From: UBA4416 sp964543545
GTDB taxonomy: Bacteria; Bacteroidota; Bacteroidia; B-17B0; Aurantibacillaceae
Length of the DNA stretch: 64,000 bases
Assembly: GCA_964543545.1 (NCBI GenBank)
Contig: CAZIYT010000001.1
Coordinates: 496,001-560,000, forward strand
Direction of reading: 5' to 3'
This document shows positions 25,422 to 33,171 of the stretch, piece after piece. The position numbers and the translations under genes are program-made. Position 1 is the stretch's first letter, and each line of letters opens with the position of its first letter. The notes beneath the pieces were generated by a model. The model saw only the letters and a list, made by a program, of their open reading frames with translations. It had not been told where the DNA came from and ran no database searches.

Positions 25422-26921
25422 TTATTCGTTCACCACTAAAGCTTCTTTTTCCAGTTCCTTTACAATACGCTCCCTGATCTGTCCAAGGGATTGCTCGTTG
25501 ACCACTTTCCCATTTTCGAAAACGGTTTGTAACAAGCCTTGTTTCTCTTCTTCCCAGCTGCACTCGTCTTTCAGCTTCAACTTGCCATCCACCAAATGTA
25601 CCGCCAGTAAGCCTTTCGCCGATTTTTTGGTGCCGTCGTCGGTTTTCGGATCTTTGAAAATGTTCCTGCCCTCACCATTTACTTCGCCGTAAGTGGCTTT
25701 CATTGCAAAACCATAGGTATCGCGGGTCACATATTCGTAAGTATAAGAGCCGATGCCCAATACCACATTGAAGGAGGCAAAGCCTTTTTCCTTCAATCCT
25801 TCCAGGATGGCTTTCTGCCGCTGTAAGGTGATGCTATCTCCATAGATCAGACCGATGTGTGAATCCAGCAATTTATAGCCTTTGTCGGTCACCGTTCCTC
25901 CGAAGATCTCCCACATACACTCGATGGCGCCTTTGTATTCAGGGCTTCCCGGGGTAGCGTCCTTGTCTCCCACGATAATCTTCACCGGATCGCCACTGTC
26001 AGGACGGATTACCACTTTACCATCACGTGCTAAAATTTTTGATTTCAGCTCCGGCAAAAATTCCGTGATCACTTTCCAGAAATCCCAGGTATCGGATACA
26101 ATCGACACGATGCCTTTCGGATAGAGCTCCACGATCAGTCGCTCAAAAGTGCCAATTTCATTGTCTTTCGTACCCATGCACATCACGGAGTGCTCTGTGG
26201 CCGGAACGCTGCCACCTACCAGCTCCTGCCCGGAGTTGGCATTATAATACAGCTCGTGGAAATCGATGGCCGGAACAGTATCTGTCCCGTAGAATGATAA
26301 TAAATGCCCGGCGGCGCTAATGCAGGCGTCTTCAATCCCACTCATACCGCGGAAGCTGAAGTCATGGCCCTGCCAATACACAAAATCAATGTTCGTATCA
26401 CCTACCGTATTCCGTGCATAGGCATCAAATGTTTTACGGTATTGAAAAGCCGTAGTGGCGCTGGTAGAAGGCTTCCATAAAATAGCCGACATCAGGGATT
26501 CCAGGTAATTGGTGAGCCAGAAGAATTTCGGATTTGTATTGTAAACGGTGACCACCGGAATTTTCGGGCTGACAATCGTGCCTTCAGGCAAGCCTTTCAC
26601 TATTAAAGGCAGATAGCCAAGATCGTGAAGCTCAGCGATATGCTCTACCGGGATACTGTCCTTTCCTAAAGCATTATCCATGCGGCGTTTGTAGTCGGCT
26701 ACGATCTTTTCCTTCGGCACATTGAAAAAGCCTTCGTTCCATTGCTTCACGAGGTATTCTTTGATAAAATACTGTAACCCGAAAAATACCAGGTTTTCGT
26801 TGCCTTCCAGGCGCGACTTCCGCGGCGTGAAATTGGAATACACTAATTCGGTTCCATCAGGATACTGTCTGCGGTGATCTGCTTTATAAAAGTCGATCAA
26901 CATTAAGGGGTTAATTCTCAT
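25422..26921 (-). CDS. nadV: Nicotinamide phosphoribosyltransferase family enzyme (NadV/NAMPT; possibly NAMAT)
   Basis: A 499-residue protein of the NAMPT/NadV family. It has GHDFSFRGMSGIEDA (185-199), the catalytic His 244 in PATEHSVM, and RPDSGDPV. Classical members join nicotinamide and PRPP to NMN. The neighbourhood contains a shortened PRPP-synthetase relative (30629-31450). In the NARP1 NAD+-reconstitution pathway reported in phages and bacteria, a Prs-like enzyme makes ADP-ribose pyrophosphate and a NAMPT-like enzyme (NAMAT) joins it to nicotinamide to give NAD+ directly. I cannot tell the two chemistries apart from sequence. It overlaps the upstream gene by 4 bases (ATGA). Confidence 0.92.
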   Translation of the reverse strand: MRINPLMLIDFYKADHRRQYPDGTELVYSNFTPRKSRLEGNENLVFFGLQYFIKEYLVKQWNEGFFNVPKEKIVADYKRRMDNALGKDSIPVEHIAELHDLGYLPLIVKGLPEGTIVSPKIPVVTVYNTNPKFFWLTNYLESLMSAILWKPSTSATTAFQYRKTFDAYARNTVGDTNIDFVYWQGHDFSFRGMSGIEDACISAAGHLLSFYGTDTVPAIDFHELYYNANSGQELVGGSVPATEHSVMCMGTKDNEIGTFERLIVELYPKGIVSIVSDTWDFWKVITEFLPELKSKILARDGKVVIRPDSGDPVKIIVGDKDATPGSPEYKGAIECMWEIFGGTVTDKGYKLLDSHIGLIYGDSITLQRQKAILEGLKEKGFASFNVVLGIGSYTYEYVTRDTYGFAMKATYGEVNGEGRNIFKDPKTDDGTKKSAKGLLAVHLVDGKLKLKDECSWEEEKQGLLQTVFENGKVVNEQSLGQIRERIVKELEKEALVVNE

Positions 26922-27382
26922 AATTGTTTTTTGTTTTTTATATAGTCAATGATTGTTTCTATACTCTTTATTTGCCGGACACCATATCTTTCACAAACGA
27001 TGTCTACATTTCCTTTGCGCCAAAAGCCTTCCGGGCAGCAGACCAGTATTTTACCACTGCGGGCAAAGAGTCCGAGCTCCAGCATGCTCACCGGCGATTT
27101 GGTTTCCGGGGAAAAATAGAACACGATAAGATCCGCTCTCTCCATCGCGTTCAACTCCCAGTTTACCTGTTCATTGAATTGCGGGTCTTCGATCTCCTGC
27201 TTCCAGCTGGAATCCCAGTCGTCGCGGCGCGGATTTAAGATACAGATATTTTCCATGCCATGAAGCTCACGCTCTATTCTTTCCTGCCAGTTCTCAGCGG
27301 CTCCCATTTCAATGGAGCCTGCAAGGAATACAGAAAATTTATGTTCGATTCCTGATATAGGATAAGGTGATTTGATGATCAT
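26918..27382 (-). CDS. Nucleoside 2-deoxyribosyltransferase-like protein
   Basis: A 154-residue protein of the nucleoside 2-deoxyribosyltransferase-like (Nuc_deoxyri_tr2) type. Features: FLAGSIEMG (residues ~18-26), NPRRDDWD (~50-57), QVNWELNAMERADLIVFYF, and SPVSMLELG (~110-118) with the conserved Glu after an ER-rich helix. Members act on N-glycosidic bonds of nucleosides or nucleotides; in this operon it may process a pyridine or purine nucleotide. It is coupled at both ends by ATGA overlaps (DUF4291 upstream, nadV downstream). Confidence 0.75.
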   Translation of the reverse strand: MIIKSPYPISGIEHKFSVFLAGSIEMGAAENWQERIERELHGMENICILNPRRDDWDSSWKQEIEDPQFNEQVNWELNAMERADLIVFYFSPETKSPVSMLELGLFARSGKILVCCPEGFWRKGNVDIVCERYGVRQIKSIETIIDYIKNKKQL

Positions 27383-28008
27383 ATTCCTAAACGTTTATTA
27401 ATCGTGATATCTCCGATCTCAATCACTTCCTCATAAGGAAGTAGCAGGTTTTCCAATTTTTGATTTTTTACTTTTTCGTATTCTTCATTAACAAAAGGAG
27501 TAATGTCATCAATTTTTATAATCCATTCGGTACAGAATTTTTTAAGGATGGTTCCTTTCATCCCTAATTGAATTGCTTTTCGCTCTTGCTTGTTGCCATA
27601 TGGATCATGATCGGGATCCCATTGCAGTCTTACTTCCGTTTTTTCCAGCTCATTCTTCCAGACTTCGTGGCTATTGTACATCCCGGCATCATAAGAGGAA
27701 ATAGTCGCTTCGCTTAAAATCGTTTTAAAATTCTCCAATGATATCGTAATAGCCAGAATTTTCTGTTGATGCTCTTTTGAGGCCCAGCCCGCGCGATACA
27801 TCATCCATAAAAAACCGGGCTTAATCCATGACATGCGCGTAAAGCTATAATACTCTCCTCCGAATCGCTGGTTTTTAACTGCATAGTTGGCTATATTTGG
27901 ATTGAAAGCCTGATAAACAATGATGTTGTCTCCGCTCCGCTGTCCTATGATCTGTCTGCCTGAATTTGGAAGGCGTTTCAATTGATCCGTGTATTTTTCT
28001 AAATTCAT
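27379..28008 (-). CDS. DUF4291 family protein
   Basis: A 209-residue protein with the DUF4291 signature: IIVYQAFNPNIANYAV (residues ~30-45), FGGEYYSFTRMSWIKPGFLWMMYRAGWA (~49-76). The family is uncharacterised; its location among ADP-ribose enzymes suggests an ADP-ribosyl-transfer or nucleotide-related role, but no catalytic triad is proven from reading. Its stop overlaps the start of the next gene by 4 bases. No signal peptide or membrane segment. Confidence 0.8.
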   Translation of the reverse strand: MNLEKYTDQLKRLPNSGRQIIGQRSGDNIIVYQAFNPNIANYAVKNQRFGGEYYSFTRMSWIKPGFLWMMYRAGWASKEHQQKILAITISLENFKTILSEATISSYDAGMYNSHEVWKNELEKTEVRLQWDPDHDPYGNKQERKAIQLGMKGTILKKFCTEWIIKIDDITPFVNEEYEKVKNQKLENLLLPYEEVIEIGDITINKRLGI

Positions 28009-28084
28009 TTTCTGTTTTTTATGTCGCCCTTCGCGTCGACCGGCTCAGTGTAAACTTTTCCGTTCAGGCTGACAACTGTTGTTT

Positions 28085-28822
28085 TTAATCTTTATTTCGT
28101 CCTTTTTCCTTAGGATACAAGGTTCTTACCGGATCGCTCTGCCAGTACTCTTTGCTCTCGACATCCAATACCGTGACTCTTCCGTCGAAAGCCGCGCCGG
28201 TATCTATGTTCCAGAGGTTGGCCCTGTTCATCGGCTGGTCGGTGCCGTAATTGATCGTTGGCGTATGCCCGATGTAAATCTCCTCAAACAGCTTCAAACG
28301 CTTTGGATAGTACGGTGATGTCTTTTCCAAAGTTGGATCCAGTGCCAGCGCAGCTTCCCAGAGTGTACGGTCCCAGCTGAAATTGGAGGTATAGGTTTCG
28401 TGCGCCGGCCCGTGCATGGAGGAAAACCCGGCATGCAAAAACAGGCGGTTCTTTCCGTCGATGTAATAGCCCCGCATGCGCTGAAAAAACCGCAGGTGCA
28501 GCTGTTTGTCTTCCCTGCTGAAATGGTCATAACTGCTGAGCGTGGCTTCCCCACCGTTATACAGCCAGGTGATGCTTGAGGCGCCATTATCCAGCCATTC
28601 TTCACACCAGGTATCGTGGTTGCCTTTGATAAACATGCAATCATTGGTTTCGTTCAGGCGGATCAGGCGACTGATGACGGCCGATGAACCGCTCCAGCCA
28701 TCCACGTAATCGCCGAGGCAGATCACCGTATCGCTATGTGTCAACTCCGCGCGTTGCATCGCTTGCTGAAGGGCAAGGTCTGCACCGTGAATATCTCCTA
28801 TGACTAATGTTCTTGCTTTCAT
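28085..28822 (-). CDS. Calcineurin-like metallophosphatase (PrpA/ApaH-like)
   Basis: A 245-residue protein with the full metallophosphoesterase set: GDIHG (residues 8-12), GDYVDGW (~37-43), KGNHD (~66-70), and late GHTPT (~209-213). It would hydrolyse phosphoester or phosphoanhydride bonds of protein or dinucleotide substrates such as diadenosine polyphosphates. It is in the same direction as KptA and DUF4291, 76 bases from the latter. A direct link to NAD+ metabolism is inferred from context. Confidence 0.88.
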   Translation of the reverse strand: MKARTLVIGDIHGADLALQQAMQRAELTHSDTVICLGDYVDGWSGSSAVISRLIRLNETNDCMFIKGNHDTWCEEWLDNGASSITWLYNGGEATLSSYDHFSREDKQLHLRFFQRMRGYYIDGKNRLFLHAGFSSMHGPAHETYTSNFSWDRTLWEAALALDPTLEKTSPYYPKRLKLFEEIYIGHTPTINYGTDQPMNRANLWNIDTGAAFDGRVTVLDVESKEYWQSDPVRTLYPKEKGRNKD

Positions 28823-28853
28823 TATGCTTTTTAATTAGGACTTATGTGTCTTC

Positions 28854-28959
28854 TGTCAGTTCGAGCGCAGTCGAGAACAAATAGAAGAATTACTAAACAC
28901 TTCTTCCATTCTCAGCTCGCACAAAAGTTCAGTGAACTTTTGCCGTGCTCGAAGTGACA
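28854..28959. repeat. Inverted-repeat element between metallophosphatase and kptA
   Basis: TGTCAGTTCGAGC (28854-28866) and GCTCGAAGTGACA (28947-28959) are inverted ends with a one-base shift. Inside, CAAAAGTTCA and TGAACTTTTG (28922-28942) form a near-perfect palindrome. It resembles the dispersed TTCGACTCCGCTCAGT-type repeats of Bacteroidota. The coding frame through it on the minus strand is not credible. Confidence 0.5.
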
Positions 28960-28976
28960 AAATATTTAACATTATT

Positions 28977-29513
28977 TCAAAATTCGATATACTTTGCCGG
29001 CACTCCTTCACAAAGCCATACGCCATTATTTGATACATAAAAGGCGTGTCCGTCTTTGTACATCTCGGAAGCTTTTATTTTCAAAATAACGGGCTTGCCC
29101 CTGCGACTCCCCACCTTAATGGCTGTTTCCAGGTCCTTGCTCAGATGTACATGCATCCGCTCCATTTTTTGCAGACCGGTTTTTTTAATATCATCTATAA
29201 ACTTAGCTACTGTGCCATGATACAGGTATTCCAGGGGTTCTACAGGTTCCAGCTTCAGGTCAACTTCTATGGTATGGCCCTGGTTGGCCCTGATCTTTGT
29301 ATGATCATGGTTAAAGGCAAAGCGCTGCTTATCATTTGTATTCACAATCTGTTGCAGAAGCTGCAGATTGATGTAGCGTTTTTTGGCACTGCATTTTTCC
29401 AGCAGCTCTTTCACATCTACCCAGCCTTCGCTGTCCATGCTGATCCCGATCTCTTCGGGCTTGTGCCTCAGTACGAGACTTAAAAATTTACTAATATGTT
29501 TTAAATCGTTCAT
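28977..29513 (-). CDS. kptA: RNA 2'-phosphotransferase (KptA/Tpt1)
   Basis: A 178-residue KptA/Tpt1. The catalytic tetrad regions are present: LRHKPE (R16, H17), IRANQGHT (~R75-H80), YHGT (~H99) and MHVHLSKD (~120-127). Tpt1 transfers an RNA 2'-phosphate to NAD+, releasing ADP-ribose cyclic phosphate and nicotinamide; it can also act on ADP-ribosylated nucleic acid ends. Start ATG at 29513, overlapping the upstream NADAR stop by 4 bases; the longer frame reads into that gene. Its products are the substrates of the macrodomain and of NAD+ salvage nearby. Confidence 0.92.
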   Translation of the reverse strand: MNDLKHISKFLSLVLRHKPEEIGISMDSEGWVDVKELLEKCSAKKRYINLQLLQQIVNTNDKQRFAFNHDHTKIRANQGHTIEVDLKLEPVEPLEYLYHGTVAKFIDDIKKTGLQKMERMHVHLSKDLETAIKVGSRRGKPVILKIKASEMYKDGHAFYVSNNGVWLCEGVPAKYIEF

Positions 29514-30052
29514 TGTTGTTTTTTCAATTGATCTCTTACTTCCATCAAAGCAAAGCCCAGCAGGTTCTCGCCTTTCCATTGGGCGGGATCTTTCGCGGCG
29601 GCATTTTCTTCTGCCAGCCCGATGCCCCACACGGGATCGACGGGACTTGCCTCTACCAGTACTTTACTTCCTGTCTGAAGTAAGAAGTGTTTTAAATTCT
29701 CATCCTGAGAAAATTTTAAATAATTTCCTTGCTTTACAATATTATACTTTTCTTCATCCCAGGCCTTCGCATCAAAATTTTTAATCTGCCTGCCAAGATC
29801 TTTCACATCCTTAGGAGAAATTTTTGAAACGATCTTTTCTAAAATCTCCTTATCTCCGAACAGCCTTGCTTTTCCAGCCATCATGTAATGCTCTGCCGTT
29901 TTATAAATAATGCCGTCTTCCTCAAACTGTGCAGGCCACCATTGGCTCATACAGGTTTTGATGATGCTTCCGTCTTTGGAAGGCTGGTGTCCCCAGAAGA
30001 ACAGAAAGTCTATGTTTCCTGATTGTTGTATGGATTCTATCGTGTAAGTCAT
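29510..30052 (-). CDS. NADAR family protein (copy 1)
   Basis: A 180-residue NADAR/YbiA-like protein: FLFFWGHQP (~18-26), AQFEEDGIIYKTAEHYMMAGKARLFGD, and WGIGLAEEN near residue 145. NADAR proteins are N-glycosidases of ADP-ribose-type conjugates; some reverse guanine ADP-ribosylation of DNA or RNA. Tandem with a second copy immediately upstream (30079-30627). Start ATG at 30052, chosen over the TTG two codons earlier. Confidence 0.9.
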   Translation of the reverse strand: MTYTIESIQQSGNIDFLFFWGHQPSKDGSIIKTCMSQWWPAQFEEDGIIYKTAEHYMMAGKARLFGDKEILEKIVSKISPKDVKDLGRQIKNFDAKAWDEEKYNIVKQGNYLKFSQDENLKHFLLQTGSKVLVEASPVDPVWGIGLAEENAAAKDPAQWKGENLLGFALMEVRDQLKKQQ

Positions 30053-30078
30053 TGTCAAGTGCGTTTAATTTATTTTTA

Positions 30079-30627
30079 CTATTTTCTTAATTCGTCCCTG
30101 GCTTCCATCAGTGCAAAACCCAATAGGTTTCTTCCCCTCCAGGTGTTGGGATGCTGGCTTTTTGGATTGTGCTCTCCCAGGCCAATTCCCCAAATCAGAT
30201 CCCGCGGGCTTGCTTCTACGATCACCGTGTTTCCTGTACCCACAAGAAATTGCTTCAGTTCGGAGTTCTGAGAGAATTTCAACACATTTGCTTTCACTAC
30301 AATCTGATATTTGTGCTGATCCCAAACCGCTGCATCGAAGTTCAAGACCTGCCTTCCGAATGCCTTGGCTTCTTTCGGTGTTTCGCAGGCAACGATCTTT
30401 TCAATCATCTCATCGTCTTTAAACACTTTTGCTTTACTCACCATCATATAATGCTCCGCCGTTTTATACACAATGCCGTCCTCCTCAAAATTCACCGGCC
30501 ACCATTGGCTCATACAGGTTTTGATGATGCTCCCGTCTTTGGAAGGCTGATGGCCCCAGAAGAACAGGAAGTCCAGCGGTCTGCTTTCTGCGAATTGCTT
30601 TTTCAGCCAGTCTTTTGAGTAGTTCAT
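30079..30627 (-). CDS. NADAR family protein (copy 2)
   Basis: A 182-residue paralogue of the neighbouring NADAR protein, with near-identical stretches (DFLFFWGHQPSKDGSIIKTC, then MSQWWP; VYKTAEHYMM; WGIGLGEHN). Start ATG at 30627, one base after the end of the prs-like gene (TAA at 30629-30631); the longer frame covers that gene. Tandem duplication suggests different specificities or a heteromer. Confidence 0.9.
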   Translation of the reverse strand: MNYSKDWLKKQFAESRPLDFLFFWGHQPSKDGSIIKTCMSQWWPVNFEEDGIVYKTAEHYMMVSKAKVFKDDEMIEKIVACETPKEAKAFGRQVLNFDAAVWDQHKYQIVVKANVLKFSQNSELKQFLVGTGNTVIVEASPRDLIWGIGLGEHNPKSQHPNTWRGRNLLGFALMEARDELRK

Positions 30628-30628
30628 G

Positions 30629-31450
30629 TTAAAACAGGTTGTATGATTTGTAAAATTCCGTTTCTGCAATATTGCTGATCGAGTTGGAGCTTCCCACATG
30701 TTTGAAACCCGCTTCCTTCAGGCGCTCTATAGCATTGTGACTAAAGATGCCGTGCGAAGCAATGAAATAAAGCTCTCCCGCATGTTTGGCTTTCAGCGCA
30801 ATGGCCAGCTCCATGAAAGTTCTTCCACCGTCGCAGATGTCATCCACAATCAGGCAGGCTTTGCCTTTCAGGTCTTCCGTATTCACATCGCTCTTAATGA
30901 TCTGTCCTGTAGAGAGGTCTCGTACCTTGATTCCCGTCACAATCTCTCCTTTGTATTCCAGCTTCTGCGCCAGCTTGTCGATCTTTTTGTAGGCACCCAA
31001 ATCCGGAGATACCAATACAAAGTCTTTCAGATCAAAGGATTTCAATAAGCTTTTTACCATCTCGTGGTTTGGCGTGTTCCTGCAGTTATTCAGTAACGCT
31101 ACCGACACATCGCTGTGCGCATCAAATACAATCACCTTATCCAGATCGAGGCTGTTGATGAGCTGCGCAAACACTTTGATGGATAATGGCTCTCCCGGAA
31201 CCATCACCCTGTCCTGCCGTGCGTAGGGAATGTAAGGAATGAAAACTTCGATATAAGATACTGACATGTTACGAAGTGCATCCACCGCCAGGCAAAGGTT
31301 CATCACATCATCCGAAGAGTTGAGGCGTGTATTGATCCTGACCTTGTCCTCTTCTGAAAAGGATTCCAGGAATTTCACATGGCATTCGCCGCCGGCAAAT
31401 TTTTTCAGTTCTACGCTGTTAGTACTTTCAAAGAGGTTGATGGTTTTCAT
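30629..31450 (-). CDS. PRPP-synthetase-like enzyme (Prs family, short; possible ADPR-PP synthetase)
   Basis: A 273-residue phosphoribosyltransferase-fold protein. YIPYARQDR (73-81), the catalytic FDAHS (109-113) and the PRPP loop VDDICDGGRT (202-211) mark the ribose-phosphate pyrophosphokinase family. It is shorter than the usual ~310 residues. Classical members pyrophosphorylate ribose 5-phosphate. With a NAMPT-type gene in the same operon, it may instead pyrophosphorylate ADP-ribose, as in NARP1. It starts the run of coupled genes after nrtR. Confidence 0.88.
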   Translation of the reverse strand: MKTINLFESTNSVELKKFAGGECHVKFLESFSEEDKVRINTRLNSSDDVMNLCLAVDALRNMSVSYIEVFIPYIPYARQDRVMVPGEPLSIKVFAQLINSLDLDKVIVFDAHSDVSVALLNNCRNTPNHEMVKSLLKSFDLKDFVLVSPDLGAYKKIDKLAQKLEYKGEIVTGIKVRDLSTGQIIKSDVNTEDLKGKACLIVDDICDGGRTFMELAIALKAKHAGELYFIASHGIFSHNAIERLKEAGFKHVGSSNSISNIAETEFYKSYNLF

Positions 31451-31530
31451 GGTATGTAATTTGTTTTATGAATTTTGTTATCCGGCTTGTTCACTCGAAC
31501 TGATGCCTGCCTTTGTCTATGCTATCTATC

Positions 31531-32232
31531 TTACAATTCAAAGTGAAATCCTTTTTGTGTTAATTCCTTATACGCTTTTTTGTCGAAGCTGAAGAACTGC
31601 GCGGCTTTCCGGGCCACGTTCTGCTCCTTCTCATCCAATGGCTTCAACAGCTTCATGCCTAAGATCTTCTTCCTGAAATTACGCTTATCAATGCTGCTTT
31701 CCAAAATCGACTCATAAAGCGTTTGCAACTGTGTCAAGGTGAATTTCTCATCCAGCAGTTCAAAACCGATTGGCTGATACGATACCTTTCCTTTCAGGCG
31801 CTGGATCGCCATTTTCAGGATCTTACTGTGGTCGAAGGCCAGCTTCGGCAATTTGGAAAGCTCGAACCACTCTGCCTGTACGGTGTCGCGCCCTGCCACC
31901 AGCTCATACTGGTGCTTGTTTACCAAAGCAAAATAGGCAACCGATACAATCCGCTCGCGTGGATCACGGTCGGTCTCACTGAAGGTATAAAGCTGCTCAA
32001 TGAACATGTGCCTGATTCCGGTCTTTTCGAGAAGGATGCGCTTGGCACATTCTTCCGTGGTTTCCTGCATGAATACAAAGCCACCCGGCAAGGCCCATTT
32101 ATTTTTGAAGGGTTCCTTCTCCCGTTCGATCAGCAGCAACTTCAACTCTCCCCCATCAAAGCCGAAGATCACACAATCGGTTGCCAGGGCCGGACGCTCA
32201 TACTCGTATTCATATTTCCTGTCTTTCTTCAT
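31531..32232 (-). CDS. nrtR: NrtR-type NAD+ metabolism regulator (Nudix domain + winged helix)
   Basis: A 233-residue protein. Residues ~15-150 form a Nudix domain with a degenerate Nudix box (GFVFMQETTEECAKRILLEK, ~50-69): the REUxEE residues are R-I-L-L-E-K, losing two key Glu, consistent with ADP-ribose sensing rather than hydrolysis. The C-terminal ~80 residues form a winged helix. It is the first gene of the operon, with its promoter and two operator boxes at 32239-32307. It likely represses the operon and is released by an ADP-ribose-type signal. Confidence 0.88.
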   Translation of the reverse strand: MKKDRKYEYEYERPALATDCVIFGFDGGELKLLLIEREKEPFKNKWALPGGFVFMQETTEECAKRILLEKTGIRHMFIEQLYTFSETDRDPRERIVSVAYFALVNKHQYELVAGRDTVQAEWFELSKLPKLAFDHSKILKMAIQRLKGKVSYQPIGFELLDEKFTLTQLQTLYESILESSIDKRNFRKKILGMKLLKPLDEKEQNVARKAAQFFSFDKKAYKELTQKGFHFEL

Positions 32233-32238
32233 TTCTTA

Positions 32239-32307
32239 GTGTAATTTCTACACAAAGGTAATTTTATTTTGTATAGCTCAACGCATCTAAGTGTAAATAA
32301 TACACTT
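32239..32307 (-). promoter_or_regulatory. NrtR promoter flanked by two NrtR-like operators
   Basis: On the minus strand TTG (plus-strand CAA at 32279-32281) and TACCTTTG (plus-strand CAAAGGTA, 32253-32260) make a Bacteroidota promoter with 18-base spacing. Box 1: GTGTA-N5-TACAC (32239-32253), at the expected start site. Box 2: AAGTGTA-N5-TACACTT (32289-32307), just upstream of the -33 element. Both share GTGTA-N5-TACAC, so they are likely bound by the NrtR protein encoded next. Confidence 0.78.
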
Positions 32308-32428
32308 AATTGACATAAATCACTGATAATCAATTGGAATTATTTTAAAACGCATCCCATAAGCGGACGGTACATGGGAGCGATGTGGCGCAGCGGGCTT
32401 TTGTTATGAATTCAATAACTATAAAAAA

Positions 32429-32551
32429 CGCGCCCCTGGCAAGGTGCGCGTCTTATACGATTCCTGTAAGTTCCCTCTGCTGCGGAACCGGCACAGCATA
32501 TAACCTGTTTAAAGAAATGAACCCGGAAAACCGGGATGTAACCGGGTTCAT
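32429..32551. other. Two hairpins in the spacer upstream of the NAD operon
   Basis: Gap 32308-32597 has no gene. ACGCGC/GCGCGT (32429-32452) and ATGAACCCGG/CCGGGTTCAT (32517-32526 with 32542-32551) form separate stem-loops. The latter is adjacent to the terminator at 32559-32586. No other signal seen. Confidence 0.4.
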
Positions 32552-32558
32552 TGAATAA

Positions 32559-32586
32559 AAACGGCCCGCCAGCGTACGGGCCGTTT
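32559..32586 (-). terminator. Rho-independent terminator
   Basis: AAACGGCCCG (32559-32568) and CGGGCCGTTT (32577-32586) form a 10-bp stem with an 8-base loop. On the minus strand it is followed by TTTTATT. It terminates transcripts of the small type IX-secreted gene upstream (32598-33065). Confidence 0.8.
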
Positions 32587-32597
32587 CGATCTATCCA

Positions 32598-33065
32598 TCA
32601 CTTTACGACAACCAGCTTCGCGGTTTTCAGCACATAACCGCTTTTGTCGTTGATGGTATAGATATAGACGCCCTCGGGAAGGCTGGTCTTCATGTGCAGC
32701 AGATTCTCTCCCTGGTCGAGAATCCTGAAGAACATCAGCCGGCCACTGGCGTCGTAGATCTGGAAAGCAGCATGCCGCTGCGTGAAGTATTTCAGAGTCA
32801 CATGTCCCTTAGCGGAACCCGGGAAGACCGTAAAATCTTCCCGCATGGATTTTTCGTTAGCTGCCGCTGTCGATTGGCTATCGGCGTAGCTGCCCCGGTA
32901 GCTATTGCCGCTGGTGAAAGGGATCCCGGTACTTGCCAGGTGTGCAGCATACAAGGTGCTAGAGCCTGCAGGACTTAAGTGAATCTGAGCATTGCCTTTT
33001 GTAAAGAGTATGATTCCGGAGAGCAGGCAGAGCATCACAGGGAACCAGGTTTGGTTTTTAATCAT
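32598..33065 (-). CDS. Small secreted protein with type IX sorting tail
   Basis: A 155-residue protein with signal peptide (MIKNQTWFPVMLCLLSGIILFTKG) and a C-terminal region (~75-155) of the type IX sorting domain kind: DFTVFPGSAKGHVTLKYF, FQIYDASGRLMF, LPEGVYIYTINDKSGYVLKTAKLVVVK. The mature part before the tail is only ~50 residues. Its upstream leader is shared with the giant SBBP protein at 36138-40004. It is followed by a terminator at 32559-32586. Confidence 0.78.
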   Translation of the reverse strand: MIKNQTWFPVMLCLLSGIILFTKGNAQIHLSPAGSSTLYAAHLASTGIPFTSGNSYRGSYADSQSTAAANEKSMREDFTVFPGSAKGHVTLKYFTQRHAAFQIYDASGRLMFFRILDQGENLLHMKTSLPEGVYIYTINDKSGYVLKTAKLVVVK

Positions 33066-33171
33066 CGTTTATCGGTTTTTTTAGTTAATGGTGTTGGCTA
33101 CCGGAAATACCGGCCTTTTTCATTTCTCCCCAAACATTGCAAAGGGTTGGCTCCAGGAGCCGGCAGTGCTC

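Noticed and set aside
29514..29630. Longer N-terminus of KptA
   Set aside because: It overlaps the upstream NADAR gene and is low in similarity; the Tpt1 fold begins at MNDLKH (29513).
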